A stretch of 64,000 nt of DNA from an uncultured Christensenella sp. (GTDB lineage Bacteria > Bacillota > Clostridia > Christensenellales > CAG-917): positions 1 through 64,000 of the forward strand of contig CAJTNO010000005.1 in NCBI GenBank assembly GCA_910577815.1, read 5' to 3'. Each line of letters begins with the position of its first letter. The stretch's first letter is position 1. Shown piece by piece: positions 1 to 7,647 of the stretch. The notes under the pieces were generated by a model. The model searched no databases, was not told where the DNA came from, and saw only the letters and a program-made list of their open reading frames with translations. A program made the translations under genes and the position numbers.

Positions 1-3000
1 GCATACGGAAGTTGGGATATGTCTTTTTGACAGTTCCGTCCTCCTCGATTATGACTGCTTCTACAAAATCGTCGTCATCCTCGTCGAGAATACTGTCCCA
101 TTCCTCCTCGTCGTCGTCTATATCATCGTCATCCTCGCGCTCGGCAGCGGCATAAGGCGCATTATTCTGCGCAATCATAGCAAGCTGCTGTTGAATAACA
201 TCTATTTTGGCTGACATAGCGCGCATTTCTTCGCTTGACTCGGCAGGCTCCGACGGTAAAAGCCTTGCCGCAACTCTGTCTGCTATAGCGTCTAAATTAT
301 CTGAGCTTTCCTCGGGTGCAGTAAGATATGCCGTAGACTCTGGTAGCATCTGCTGTACGGCGGGCAATAATCCTGCTATTACCTTTTGCACAAGCAAATC
401 CGTATCGTCCATAGCGGCATAAGGAATATCGCCGTCCGCCTGCTGTCTGCCCATAAAGTTTGCAAGCATTATCTTCATTGCCTCGTCGCGCTTTGCTTGT
501 TCCTCATCTCTGCGCTCCATTTCCTGACGGTAGCGTTCCTCGCGTTCCTCCATTTCACGGCGGTGGGCTTCATCACGCTGACGCAGCATTTCCTCGAACA
601 CAGAACTATCGCCGCCAAGCTGTCCGCCCTGAGTTGCCAACGCTAAAGTCTGTTGCAGCTCGCGCTGTCTGTTTTCCTGCGCTTCTTCGCGTGCCTGTTG
701 TTTGGCTTCCATTGCCTCGGTCTTGCGTTGTTCGCTCTCCTCTATAGCTGTTTCTTTAGCAAGCTCAGCCTTCTTCCAGCCCTTGCGAGTTATAAGCATT
801 GTTAGGAACATCAACAGCATCACTCCGCAAAGCGAGAACGCTATTATGCTCCATATCATATTGGACAGGTTAAGCCATACCGTTTGTGTGGAGAATATCG
901 GCAATAATGCCGCATACGTCTTGGCATTGTACTTCTTTGCCTCGCCCTTTGCCTTCTTCTTGCGGTTGCCGTACTGGATAGACTTTATCATAAAAATTAA
1001 GGTCAACAACAATGCTACCGCAGACGTTGCTACCTGCCACAGCGGGAAATTGCTCTCAATCAGTTTCTTGAAGAAATCTATAAACGCGTTTCCGCCCGGC
1101 TCATTGTTGCCGGAACCGTCATTACCGCCCGGGTTGGGATTGGGATTTTCGCTTTCGTCCACTATCCTGAGCTGTACGGTAAGCGCGTCGACTACGTAAT
1201 CTATATCGCTTGTAGTAAAGCTGACGGTAACCGAATAATTGCCGATAGCTATAACGTCATCGGGCGCAACCTCGTCTCTGCCGAGGTAATAGGTAAATTC
1301 TATGCCGTTAATAAAGCCTGCGTCGGGATTGGTGAGATTTTGTATCTGTGACAGCGTTATCAAATCATAGCTCTTGGCAGTGCCGTCAAACACAACTATT
1401 TTGGTTTCGAGATTGAGTTCGGACAGGTCGATTTTAACGGGGTCTACCACTATATCAACAGTTTTGCTATCGGTGTACATCTGCCCATTGTTAAAATACG
1501 AAAAACCTACGGTTATCTGAGTTTTTGCGCCGCCTGCGGCAACGTGCAGTACGTTATCGCCCGGTCTGTTGCCGACATACTGTATTTTATTTTGATATTC
1601 GCTCCACTCAAGTACAACAGGAATTATTATATTATTACCCTCTCCGTCCTTTGCGGTATAAAATGCCGTAACGGTCAAATCGCCTGCTCCTAACGGGCTG
1701 AGCGCAGAGTAAGACGGTTTATTGGGTACAACCTCGATATGGTCGAGCGTTTCCGCCTTAAGCCAACGGGCGGTTAAAACAAGGTCGCCTACAACGCGGT
1801 CCACATCGAAATCCCAACGCTTGAGCTTGGGATTGCCGTTTGCATCCTTTTCGGGATAATACCAACCAAGGAACATCTGCGCGCCGTTGGTCGGGTCGGG
1901 AGCCGGCTTCAGCAGCAGCTGTCCGTACGTCTTACCCGATTCAACCTTATCGGGAGTATTAGCCTCGTCCGCAAACTTATAGGTTACACTGTAGGTCGCC
2001 GCCGCGAAGTTTACGTCAATGGTGATAGACTGAGTAACATTGCTGTATCCGCCCGGCTTTGTCCTGTAATCGTTGATATTGTAAAACTTTCCGTCCGTGT
2101 CAAGCTTGAGCTGAGGGGTGTATCCGCTTATACCCAAGCTGTTGAGAAGGTCGCTGTTATCCGTGCAGAATTGAGCGAACAGCCTATCGAACTCGGCGGC
2201 TATGCGCGAGTAGCTTAACGTGTTTCCGTAAATATCAAGCTCAAAGGTCAAATCCGAGCCAAGCTGAGCTGCCGTTGCAAACTTGACGCTTATAGCTTCC
2301 GCGGCAAAATAGACAACGTCCGCGACATCCGTTGCGGAGGTATTGTAATTAACTCCGCCCGAAGCGGCATTTCCGCTTACGTAATTGCCTTTATACGAGC
2401 TGTCCGGAACAAAATAGAATTCCGCATACGCCTTGCCCTGCTGATATTTGGGGTCTGTTTCGTCCTTATTGACTTTACCGAGACTTATCGCCCAATGTGC
2501 CTTACCGGTTACTACCTGCCCTTTTGAATCGTGCATAACAACGGTGGGGACAAGTCCGCTAAGAGGCATACCGTAATATGCTGTTTTATCCACCGTCATA
2601 GACTGCGGAGTAAGCTTTCCCGGGTTAATCTTGACTGTTTCGGAAAGCGAACCCCTGTGCCGCCATAGCGGCTCCGATTGCGAACGTATATAATATGACA
2701 GCGTATAAGCGCCGCTGTCCGCAACCTCCGAAAGTTCTAACATATCAGCCGTATTTCCCGTATCATTGCCGTCGTGAGTCCATTCATAATCTATTACTGC
2801 GTCCGACATTTTGTCAAAGGATATATCGGATATAAGCTTGACCTTATTTAAAAGATATTCTGTATTATTGTTTTCTAATGTAAGCTTTTCGGACGTCATA
2901 GCGTCAACGTCCCAAACGGCATAGAAATCAACGTCACCCATAAGGTCGGAAGGTATTCTATCGCCTTTAGCATAAAAGCTCTGGTCGTTTGCGTCATCCA

Positions 3001-4621
3001 AAAGCCAACCTACGAATTTATGTCCGTCGTGGTCGGAAGGTGTAGGAAATACTGAGTTTGTTACGCCGTAGCTATAGGTATCCGATGCGGGAATACCGCT
3101 AATGGCTTCCTTATTTCCGTTTTTGAGATTATAAAAATTGGCAGTATAACTCGACTTGTTTAACGATTTGTTTATAACGGGATTATCTGAAACGCTGTAT
3201 GTCGCACCAATCTTACCTGTATCCCACAACGAATAATGTGTTTCCGCCTGCGCCGCGTTTACTAAGGCAGAAGTATTGCTATGTGCAGTTGCCGAAGACG
3301 CCGGGATTTTATCGTTAATACTACTGCCTGACAGCGGTGAATAGGCGGCATATCCTGAAACATAATTGATATTGCTTGTATTTACAATAATTCTTCTATA
3401 ATCCTGACCGGGAATATGGTTGCTTAGCGGCATCATTGTTACAACACCGTTTTTATTGAATCTCGCATCAACATATACGTTAGAAAAATTTATTATATCA
3501 TTATTCGCTACTTGAGTATGATAACCTGCCAAAATACTTGCAACGTGGTCGCCTATCATTCTATTAATGTCTTGATGATAAATCGACGAATAAACGTTTT
3601 CTATGTTGATTGTAATATTATCTGTCCCCAAATACGGAATACCTACAACAGCACCCGTATATATATCGCTTCTGGGATTTGTTGTGCTTATATCCAGACT
3701 TCCGTAACAGTCGTATACATCAAAACTGCCAGTAGAATCTGCAATAAAGCAACCGTTGGCAGCTCCGTTAACCGTATTAGCATACATATTTGTGGTCCAA
3801 TTTACAGAACAGCGATATGCCATAAATCCGGAATTAACGTGTCGGATAATTCCGCCGAAATCATTTGCCACCTGCGGAGACGGCGAACTTGAATCATTTG
3901 AAATAGTTCCATTTGCGTGACAGTTTAAAAAAGTACCGTTGCCTTCGTCTACAAAGCCTCCGCCCCTCCATACCTTTGTCCACCTACAATCGGACAAGCT
4001 TAAATCGGCTATAATGCCCGAGTTGAAAACATCTATTATACCCGACGAATTAGCGCCATTATGTCCGAAATCCTTTGTAATATTTTTAAGCGTGTGACCT
4101 AATCCGTATAAATTACCGTCAAACCTTGCAACTTGATTAAAGGTTACAGCTCCGGAGTTCCAATCCAAATCATTTGCCAATACAAAATATTTGCCCGCTC
4201 CGTAGTTGTTTGCGGAATTACCCATTGCGGACACAAACGCATTCCAACTGCCCTTTCCGTTTGAATTGCCGTTTATGGAATCTATAACATAGGGGTTTTC
4301 CTGCGAGCCGTGCGGTTGAGTTCTATCCACAGTAATAGTAGTAGTATCCGAGCTTATGCTTCCCGACCTAAATGAGTTTACCTTAGATTTGTCGGTAAAA
4401 GTATATTTAGACTTATGCGCCAAGGCATTGTAACTGCTGTTAAGCGTAGCAAAGTGTGACAAATCTATAGCGGCGCTTGCTATATTATCAAGACTGCCGC
4501 CGTTTTGAATATTTGTAAAGGAAATCGCCAATGTACAGCTGAAAACTATTGCCAAGCATCCCAATAACGCGACAAATTTTATACAACCTCTCTTACAATT
4601 GAAGCTTGAATTCTTTTTCAT
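1..4621 (-). CDS. Giant InlB-repeat surface protein, 3' end beyond window
   Basis: An uninterrupted reading frame of 1540 codons runs on the minus strand from an ATG at 4621 off the left edge; I checked the frame line by line and found no stop. Residues 14-34 form a hydrophobic signal/anchor. Around 165-215 there is a GLUG-like stretch (FDGNLYGLGHTLKNI). Two Listeria-Bacteroides (InlB B/Flg_new) repeats lie at about 488-569 and 871-952, each ending in an aromatic-x-W (YAVW, TARW). They are followed by Ig-like beta-rich sequence and a PNPNPGGN linker. Two hydrophobic helices sit at about 1190-1215 and 1252-1277, then a long Glu/Arg/Gln coiled coil (about 1285-1395) and a very acidic tail (about 1480-1516). 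Family knowledge suggests an exported adhesin-like protein. With two C-terminal helices the side of the membrane carrying the coiled coil is ambiguous. It is preceded by a strong promoter lying between two inverted elements. Function beyond surface location is not known. Confidence 0.85.
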   Translation of the reverse strand, partial: MKKNSSFNCKRGCIKFVALLGCLAIVFSCTLAISFTNIQNGGSLDNIASAAIDLSHFATLNSSYNALAHKSKYTFTDKSKVNSFRSGSISSDTTTITVDRTQPHGSQENPYVIDSINGNSNGKGSWNAFVSAMGNSANNYGAGKYFVLANDLDWNSGAVTFNQVARFDGNLYGLGHTLKNITKDFGHNGANSSGIIDVFNSGIIADLSLSDCRWTKVWRGGGFVDEGNGTFLNCHANGTISNDSSSPSPQVANDFGGIIRHVNSGFMAYRCSVNWTTNMYANTVNGAANGCFIADSTGSFDVYDCYGSLDISTTNPRSDIYTGAVVGIPYLGTDNITINIENVYSSIYHQDINRMIGDHVASILAGYHTQVANNDIINFSNVYVDARFNKNGVVTMMPLSNHIPGQDYRRIIVNTSNINYVSGYAAYSPLSGSSINDKIPASSATAHSNTSALVNAAQAETHYSLWDTGKIGATYSVSDNPVINKSLNKSSYTANFYNLKNGNKEAISGIPASDTYSYGVTNSVFPTPSDHDGHKFVGWLLDDANDQSFYAKGDRIPSDLMGDVDFYAVWDVDAMTSEKLTLENNNTEYLLNKVKLISDISFDKMSDAVIDYEWTHDGNDTGNTADMLELSEVADSGAYTLSYYIRSQSEPLWRHRGSLSETVKINPGKLTPQSMTVDKTAYYGMPLSGLVPTVVMHDSKGQVVTGKAHWAISLGKVNKDETDPKYQQGKAYAEFYFVPDSSYKGNYVSGNAASGGVNYNTSATDVADVVYFAAEAISVKFATAAQLGSDLTFELDIYGNTLSYSRIAAEFDRLFAQFCTDNSDLLNSLGISGYTPQLKLDTDGKFYNINDYRTKPGGYSNVTQSITIDVNFAAATYSVTYKFADEANTPDKVESGKTYGQLLLKPAPDPTNGAQMFLGWYYPEKDANGNPKLKRWDFDVDRVVGDLVLTARWLKAETLDHIEVVPNKPSYSALSPLGAGDLTVTAFYTAKDGEGNNIIIPVVLEWSEYQNKIQYVGNRPGDNVLHVAAGGAKTQITVGFSYFNNGQMYTDSKTVDIVVDPVKIDLSELNLETKIVVFDGTAKSYDLITLSQIQNLTNPDAGFINGIEFTYYLGRDEVAPDDVIAIGNYSVTVSFTTSDIDYVVDALTVQLRIVDESENPNPNPGGNDGSGNNEPGGNAFIDFFKKLIESNFPLWQVATSAVALLLTLIFMIKSIQYGNRKKKAKGEAKKYNAKTYAALLPIFSTQTVWLNLSNMIWSIIAFSLCGVMLLMFLTMLITRKGWKKAELAKETAIEESEQRKTEAMEAKQQAREEAQENRQRELQQTLALATQGGQLGGDSSVFEEMLRQRDEAHRREMEEREERYRQEMERRDEEQAKRDEAMKIMLANFMGRQQADGDIPYAAMDDTDLLVQKVIAGLLPAVQQMLPESTAYLTAPEESSDNLDAIADRVAARLLPSEPAESSEEMRAMSAKIDVIQQQLAMIAQNNAPYAAAEREDDDDIDDDEEEWDSILDEDDDDFVEAVIIEEDGTVKKTYPNFRM

Positions 4622-4691
4622 ATCTCACACCCGCTTTGTCCTAATATGCGTATTATTAAAATGCTTTGTACGCATATTCTATCCGTCAAAC

Positions 4692-4720
4692 TGTACATAG
4701 AATATACTGTTCTATGTACA
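4692..4720 (+). repeat. Left lox-like element of switch 1
   Basis: Perfect 11-bp inverted arms (TGTACATAGAA at 4692-4702 and TTCTATGTACA at 4710-4720) flank a 7-bp asymmetric core TATACTG at 4703-4709. A 26-bp stretch (4693-4718) recurs in exact reverse complement at 4864-4889. Arms plus an asymmetric core is the layout of tyrosine-recombinase crossover sites; a dyad operator is the alternative. No T-run follows it, so it is not a typical terminator. Confidence 0.8.
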
Positions 4721-4742
4721 TAATTATTATAATAGCATTATA

Positions 4743-4771
4743 ATTTTATGTAAACAGTCAAAATTTGTCAA
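4743..4771 (-). promoter_or_regulatory. Sigma-A promoter pointing at the giant surface gene
   Basis: On the minus strand a perfect -35 TTGACA (4771-4766) is separated by 17 bases from a -10 TAAAAT (4748-4743). It lies wholly between the two inverted elements and reads toward the gene starting at 4621, so the present orientation looks ON. A weaker alternative -10, TAGAAT at 4681-4676, lies outside the elements. Confidence 0.65.
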
Positions 4772-4863
4772 TATGTTTAGCGTAAATGCGTATTTTTATG
4801 CGCTTTTTAATCCTTTAAACATAATTTTGGGGTTCAATTTTTCCTGCTTTTACCTTATTCATA

Positions 4864-4889
4864 TACATAGAACAGTATATTCTATGTAC
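4864..4889 (-). repeat. Right lox-like element of switch 1 (inverted copy)
   Basis: Arms TACATAGAA (4864-4872) and TTCTATGTA (4880-4888) flank core CAGTATA (4873-4879), which is the reverse complement of the core in the element at 4692-4720. The two elements therefore form a 26-bp perfect inverted repeat whose centres are about 170 bp apart. Sequences outside this 26 bp diverge. Confidence 0.8.
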
Positions 4890-4910
4890 GTCCAACTTCT
4901 TGGAGTATTA

Positions 4911-4945
4911 AAGTAGAAACGGCGCAAATTGCGCCGTTTCTACTT
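4911..4945 (-). terminator. Hairpin downstream of the TasA-like gene
   Basis: Perfect 17-bp arms (4911-4927 and 4929-4945, GC-rich GGCGC centre) lie 26 bases beyond the stop of the minus-strand gene 4971-5966, followed on the minus strand by a short T-rich run. Confidence 0.7.
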
Positions 4946-4970
4946 ATAGATTTTTTATTTTGATTTTTAA

Positions 4971-5966
4971 TTACGGAGTTTCAGTACCGCCGGTAGATTG
5001 TCCGCCACCTGTTGCTATACCATTTGCTACGGTATAGTCGGTCGTGGTCTTGGACGAATACTTGAAGCTGATTTCAATATCCGCACCGGTACCGGTATAA
5101 GCTGTTGTACAAGAAGCGTCTGTACCCTCTAACCAAGCGCGAATTCTAACCTGCACTACATCAAGAGTTCCGGTTGTAGAAAGTTCGCCGCCTGCCGCAG
5201 CCATCTTCCAAGCCTCAAAGTCATAAGTCCAAGTCTTGTCTGTGGTATTAAGAGTTCCATCAAAACCTGTGGTTTCCCCGAATGTGGCAACGCCTGCCTC
5301 AAGTCCGCCGTAGGAATCTATCTCTGAAAGAGTAGTCCAATCTGCTGCGCCGGGAGCCTTGACCTGAACTTCAAAGTGAATAGCCGCCGCCATACCGATA
5401 AGATTCGGGTCGGTAGGTGTTACTTTAATGGAACCGATAATCTGGTCGATATTCTGATGAGTAGACGCGATTATGCCAAGGTCAAGCTGGATATAGTCCA
5501 CGTTTGCAGATGCTGCGGTGAATTCACCGGCAGTCTGGTCGTTGACGCCTGCGGGTGCTTTTTTGAAATATGCACTTCCTATCTTATCGTTAGATGCATC
5601 CTCGGAAACCGTTTTCGTCATTGCTTCTGCGACCTGTATTGCAAGAGGATTGCTGCCCGAAAGAGGAGTAATCAAGCTACCGAAGCCGTTTGTACCCTTC
5701 CAAGTGCCATCGGTGTAGTTGCCTGCTGTAGCAGATGCAGTCCAGTTTACATCACCGTTGACAAAGTCTGTTCTTGTAGTAGTTGTTGCCGTTGTGTCGG
5801 CTCTTACACCTATCAAAATACCTTCAGCAGCGTTTGCCGTCATTCCGATAGGAGCAATTCTTGCTTCCGCCGTGGACGAGAACCAAGCGTAAGTAGCGGT
5901 CGTGAGTGACGCGATAAGTATGACGACCATCACGACTGTTGAAATAATCAGTCCTTTCTTCTTCAT
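4971..5966 (-). CDS. TasA/CalY-like secreted protein with SipW-type signal
   Basis: 331 residues. The N-terminus is MKKKG followed by a hydrophobic helix ending in TYAWFS, the pattern of SipW-dependent signal peptides found on TasA/CalY biofilm-fibre proteins of Firmicutes. The mature part is rich in Thr, Ala, Gly and Asp, with almost no Cys, and predicted beta. Near the C-terminus is RAWLEGTDASC followed by a beta strand ending ISFKYSS; this motif recurs in the neighbour at 6374-7582. The start has a good ribosome binding site (AAGGAG, 8 bases upstream). The gene stands alone, between its own hairpin terminator and an upstream region carrying a second pair of lox-like elements. No sipW gene is in the window. 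Family placement is by motif and layout, not alignment; a matrix or fibre role is inferred. Confidence 0.75.
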   Translation of the reverse strand: MKKKGLIISTVVMVVILIASLTTATYAWFSSTAEARIAPIGMTANAAEGILIGVRADTTATTTTRTDFVNGDVNWTASATAGNYTDGTWKGTNGFGSLITPLSGSNPLAIQVAEAMTKTVSEDASNDKIGSAYFKKAPAGVNDQTAGEFTAASANVDYIQLDLGIIASTHQNIDQIIGSIKVTPTDPNLIGMAAAIHFEVQVKAPGAADWTTLSEIDSYGGLEAGVATFGETTGFDGTLNTTDKTWTYDFEAWKMAAAGGELSTTGTLDVVQVRIRAWLEGTDASCTTAYTGTGADIEISFKYSSKTTTDYTVANGIATGGGQSTGGTETP

Positions 5967-6035
5967 AATCTTCTCCTTTTATAAACACCCTTTCGGGTTG
6001 TTTCCCCTATTACGGCAAGCGCTCGCTTGTCCTGC

Positions 6036-6044
6036 ACTATACCA
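6036..6044 (-). promoter_or_regulatory. Possible extended -10 of the TasA-like gene
   Basis: The minus strand reads TGGTATAGT (6044-6036), an extended -10 (TGn-TATAGT). The -35 region would fall near or inside the element at 6058-6086 and has no good match to TTGACA, so activation or a different promoter is possible. Confidence 0.35.
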
Positions 6045-6057
6045 CGGCGGCAAGTCT

Positions 6058-6086
6058 TGTTCATAGAATAATATGTTCTACGTACG
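6058..6086 (+). repeat. Left lox-like element of switch 2
   Basis: Imperfect arms TGTTCATAGAA (6058-6068) and TTCTACGTACG (6076-6086) flank core TAATATG (6069-6075). The arms match those of the element at 4692-4720 except for one and two positions respectively, but the core differs. Confidence 0.7.
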
Positions 6087-6214
6087 GATTTGCTGCCTGA
6101 TTATTTAAAAATTCACATATCCGCGCCTATTTGACCTTAAATCTGACAAATTTAAGCGTCATAGGACGGATATTTTTATCTTTTGCATCGATTTATCCCA
6201 AATTTCTCCTTAAA

Positions 6215-6243
6215 CATACATAGAACATATTATTCTACGTACG
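6215..6243 (-). repeat. Right lox-like element of switch 2 (inverted copy)
   Basis: Arms CATACATAGAA (6215-6225) and TTCTACGTACG (6233-6243) flank core CATATTA (6226-6232), the reverse complement of the core at 6069-6075. The inner 17 bp (TAGAA, core, TTCTA) are identical between the two copies in inverted orientation. Centres are about 157 bp apart. Confidence 0.7.
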
Positions 6244-6373
6244 TTTTTTTAGAAAAATCTGTAATAAATTTCGTTTTGTCGCACATTACTATACACATTG
6301 TAAGACAATAAACGTCCGATGTCAATATGCAACTTTTACAAGTTTTAAGATTAACGCAATTTTTTTACGGCAA

Positions 6374-7582
6374 TCAATACGCAACGAAATTTATGCCGAG
6401 CTTTACGTAACCTCCGAGCGCGGAATCAACGCAATCGAAGTCGCTGCCCTCAATCCATATACAGACGTAGCAATACATTATATCTCCCTGCGCGAGCGTG
6501 GAGTGGCGTTGAAACACATAGCTGTCGCTTAAGAACGGAGTTGCCGCAAAATAGCCGTTTTGCACCGCTTGGTTGAATATATCGGGATTTGAAAAGGTCT
6601 TTTCGTAATCGAGCAGGCTGAACGAGCTATCGTCCGAGCCCCAAGGATATGCCACATATTCTACAAAACCGTCCTCGGCATTTACGTTATAGTTTGCGTT
6701 TGTTCCCTCAAGTCGGCGACTGCGCGAGCGCGCCGCATACACGTCTACGGATACCGAGTCTTCCTCGGACAAATCGTCGCTCTTGCGGCTCTCTCCCCAC
6801 ATTACTCGCACGGCGTTCTGCAAGCCGCGCTTATCGTAGTCGAGCGTCATTTCATACGAAAGATTTGTTGCATACTTACCCGTATTTTTAACCATAAACA
6901 CAAATCGGATAAATTTTTCGCCGTTCCTGTCGCCGATTTCCACATCGGAGGCGCTGAGCATTTCGCGAACCTCCTCGACGGTATCTATCTTTTCCCTGTT
7001 ATAAACGGGATTATAGCTTATGTCCCAAATGCTTTCCGGTCCGTTTGCGTTGAGATAGGGCGTCCATATATCGTTGTCCATAGAAAGGGATATTGAAGTA
7101 TCCTCGTTTTTGGAGCTTGCGGTAATTCGCACGTTGTTTTCCTGCGTGAACAGCAGCATTACGTAAACCACCGACGTTACGACAAGCGCAAACACCAGCA
7201 ATATAACCGTCGCCTGTTTGAACTTTCGGCGGATTTCCTCGCGCTTAACGCGCTTGGACGCAACAATCGAATCCTCCCATTCCTTTTTCAGCTTGGCTTC
7301 GTTTCTTTTATCCTCGGATTGCTTCTTCTTATCCGCCCTGTCGCCTTTATCGGCTTTATTTTTATCCTTCTTGTTCGATTTTTTGCCGTCGGTTTTCTTA
7401 TTGTCCGCGGATTCCGCACCCGAACTCCCGGACTCTTTTTCAGACAAGGACAAATCGGCGTCTGCCGACGACGGCTTGTTTATCTTTTCGCCGTTCGGTT
7501 CGGTAGCCGTTTGCTTTGAAGCCGCTTCGGTTTTATCCGCTACGCTCTGCTCCGCTTTTGTGATGTCGTCCTTATCTTCCAT
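6374..7582 (-). CDS. Membrane-anchored TasA-like protein with charged cytoplasmic N-terminus
   Basis: 402 residues. The first 120 residues are extremely charged (runs such as KKSNKKDKNKADKGD) and lack a signal peptide. One transmembrane helix at about 125-148 (ATVILLVFALVVTSVVYVMLLF) implies a type II protein with the rest outside. The outer domain has beta-rich sequence with FVFMVKNTGKYATNLSYEM, and near the end it carries IWIEGSDFDC followed by a strand GYVKLGINF. This matches AWLEGTDASC...IEISF in the secreted protein at 4971-5966, so the two are probably homologous in the outer domain. A partner, anchor or assembly role for the secreted protein is an inference. It lies 65 bases downstream of the EAL-like gene on the same strand and may be cotranscribed with it. 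Confidence 0.7.
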   Translation of the reverse strand: MEDKDDITKAEQSVADKTEAASKQTATEPNGEKINKPSSADADLSLSEKESGSSGAESADNKKTDGKKSNKKDKNKADKGDRADKKKQSEDKRNEAKLKKEWEDSIVASKRVKREEIRRKFKQATVILLVFALVVTSVVYVMLLFTQENNVRITASSKNEDTSISLSMDNDIWTPYLNANGPESIWDISYNPVYNREKIDTVEEVREMLSASDVEIGDRNGEKFIRFVFMVKNTGKYATNLSYEMTLDYDKRGLQNAVRVMWGESRKSDDLSEEDSVSVDVYAARSRSRRLEGTNANYNVNAEDGFVEYVAYPWGSDDSSFSLLDYEKTFSNPDIFNQAVQNGYFAATPFLSDSYVFQRHSTLAQGDIMYCYVCIWIEGSDFDCVDSALGGYVKLGINFVAY

Positions 7583-7647
7583 TTCCCGCCTTATATAAAA
7601 TATATTCTTAATTTATATACTTATATATCATTATTATGGCATTTCCG

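Larger units (their letters stand above)
4622..4970. other. Intergenic control region of the giant surface gene
   Basis: This 349-base gap has no gene. It holds the leader of the giant surface gene, a left inverted element (4692-4720), a minus-strand promoter (4743-4771), a right inverted element (4864-4889) and the terminator of the TasA-like gene (4911-4945). The stretch between the elements is AT-rich. Confidence 0.8.
5967..6373. other. Intergenic control region of the TasA-like gene
   Basis: A 407-base gap without a gene. It contains the second pair of lox-like elements (6058-6086 and 6215-6243), an extended -10 box near 6036-6041, and AT-rich sequence. I see no clear terminator for the gene ending at 6374 and no consensus promoter between the elements in either direction. 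Confidence 0.7.

Noticed and set aside
386..1199. Several plus-strand frames opposite the giant surface gene
   Set aside because: They lie inside the continuous minus-strand frame 4621-1, have no ribosome binding sites and give low-complexity Leu/Ser/Arg products; they are shadows.
3512..3892. Plus-strand frame of 126 codons
   Set aside because: Antisense to the giant surface gene; no family resemblance.
4692..4720. Palindromes at the surface genes read as terminators
   Set aside because: No T-run follows, the cores are asymmetric, and the copies come in inverted pairs; a terminator reading does not explain this.
5376..5909. Plus-strand frame of 177 codons inside the TasA-like gene
   Set aside because: Cys/Arg-rich translation of the opposite strand; the minus-strand frame has signal peptide and ribosome binding site.
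6058..6243. LexA (SOS) boxes
   Set aside because: Firmicutes SOS boxes are GAAC-N4-GTTC; these elements have GAA-N7-TTC with conserved longer arms.
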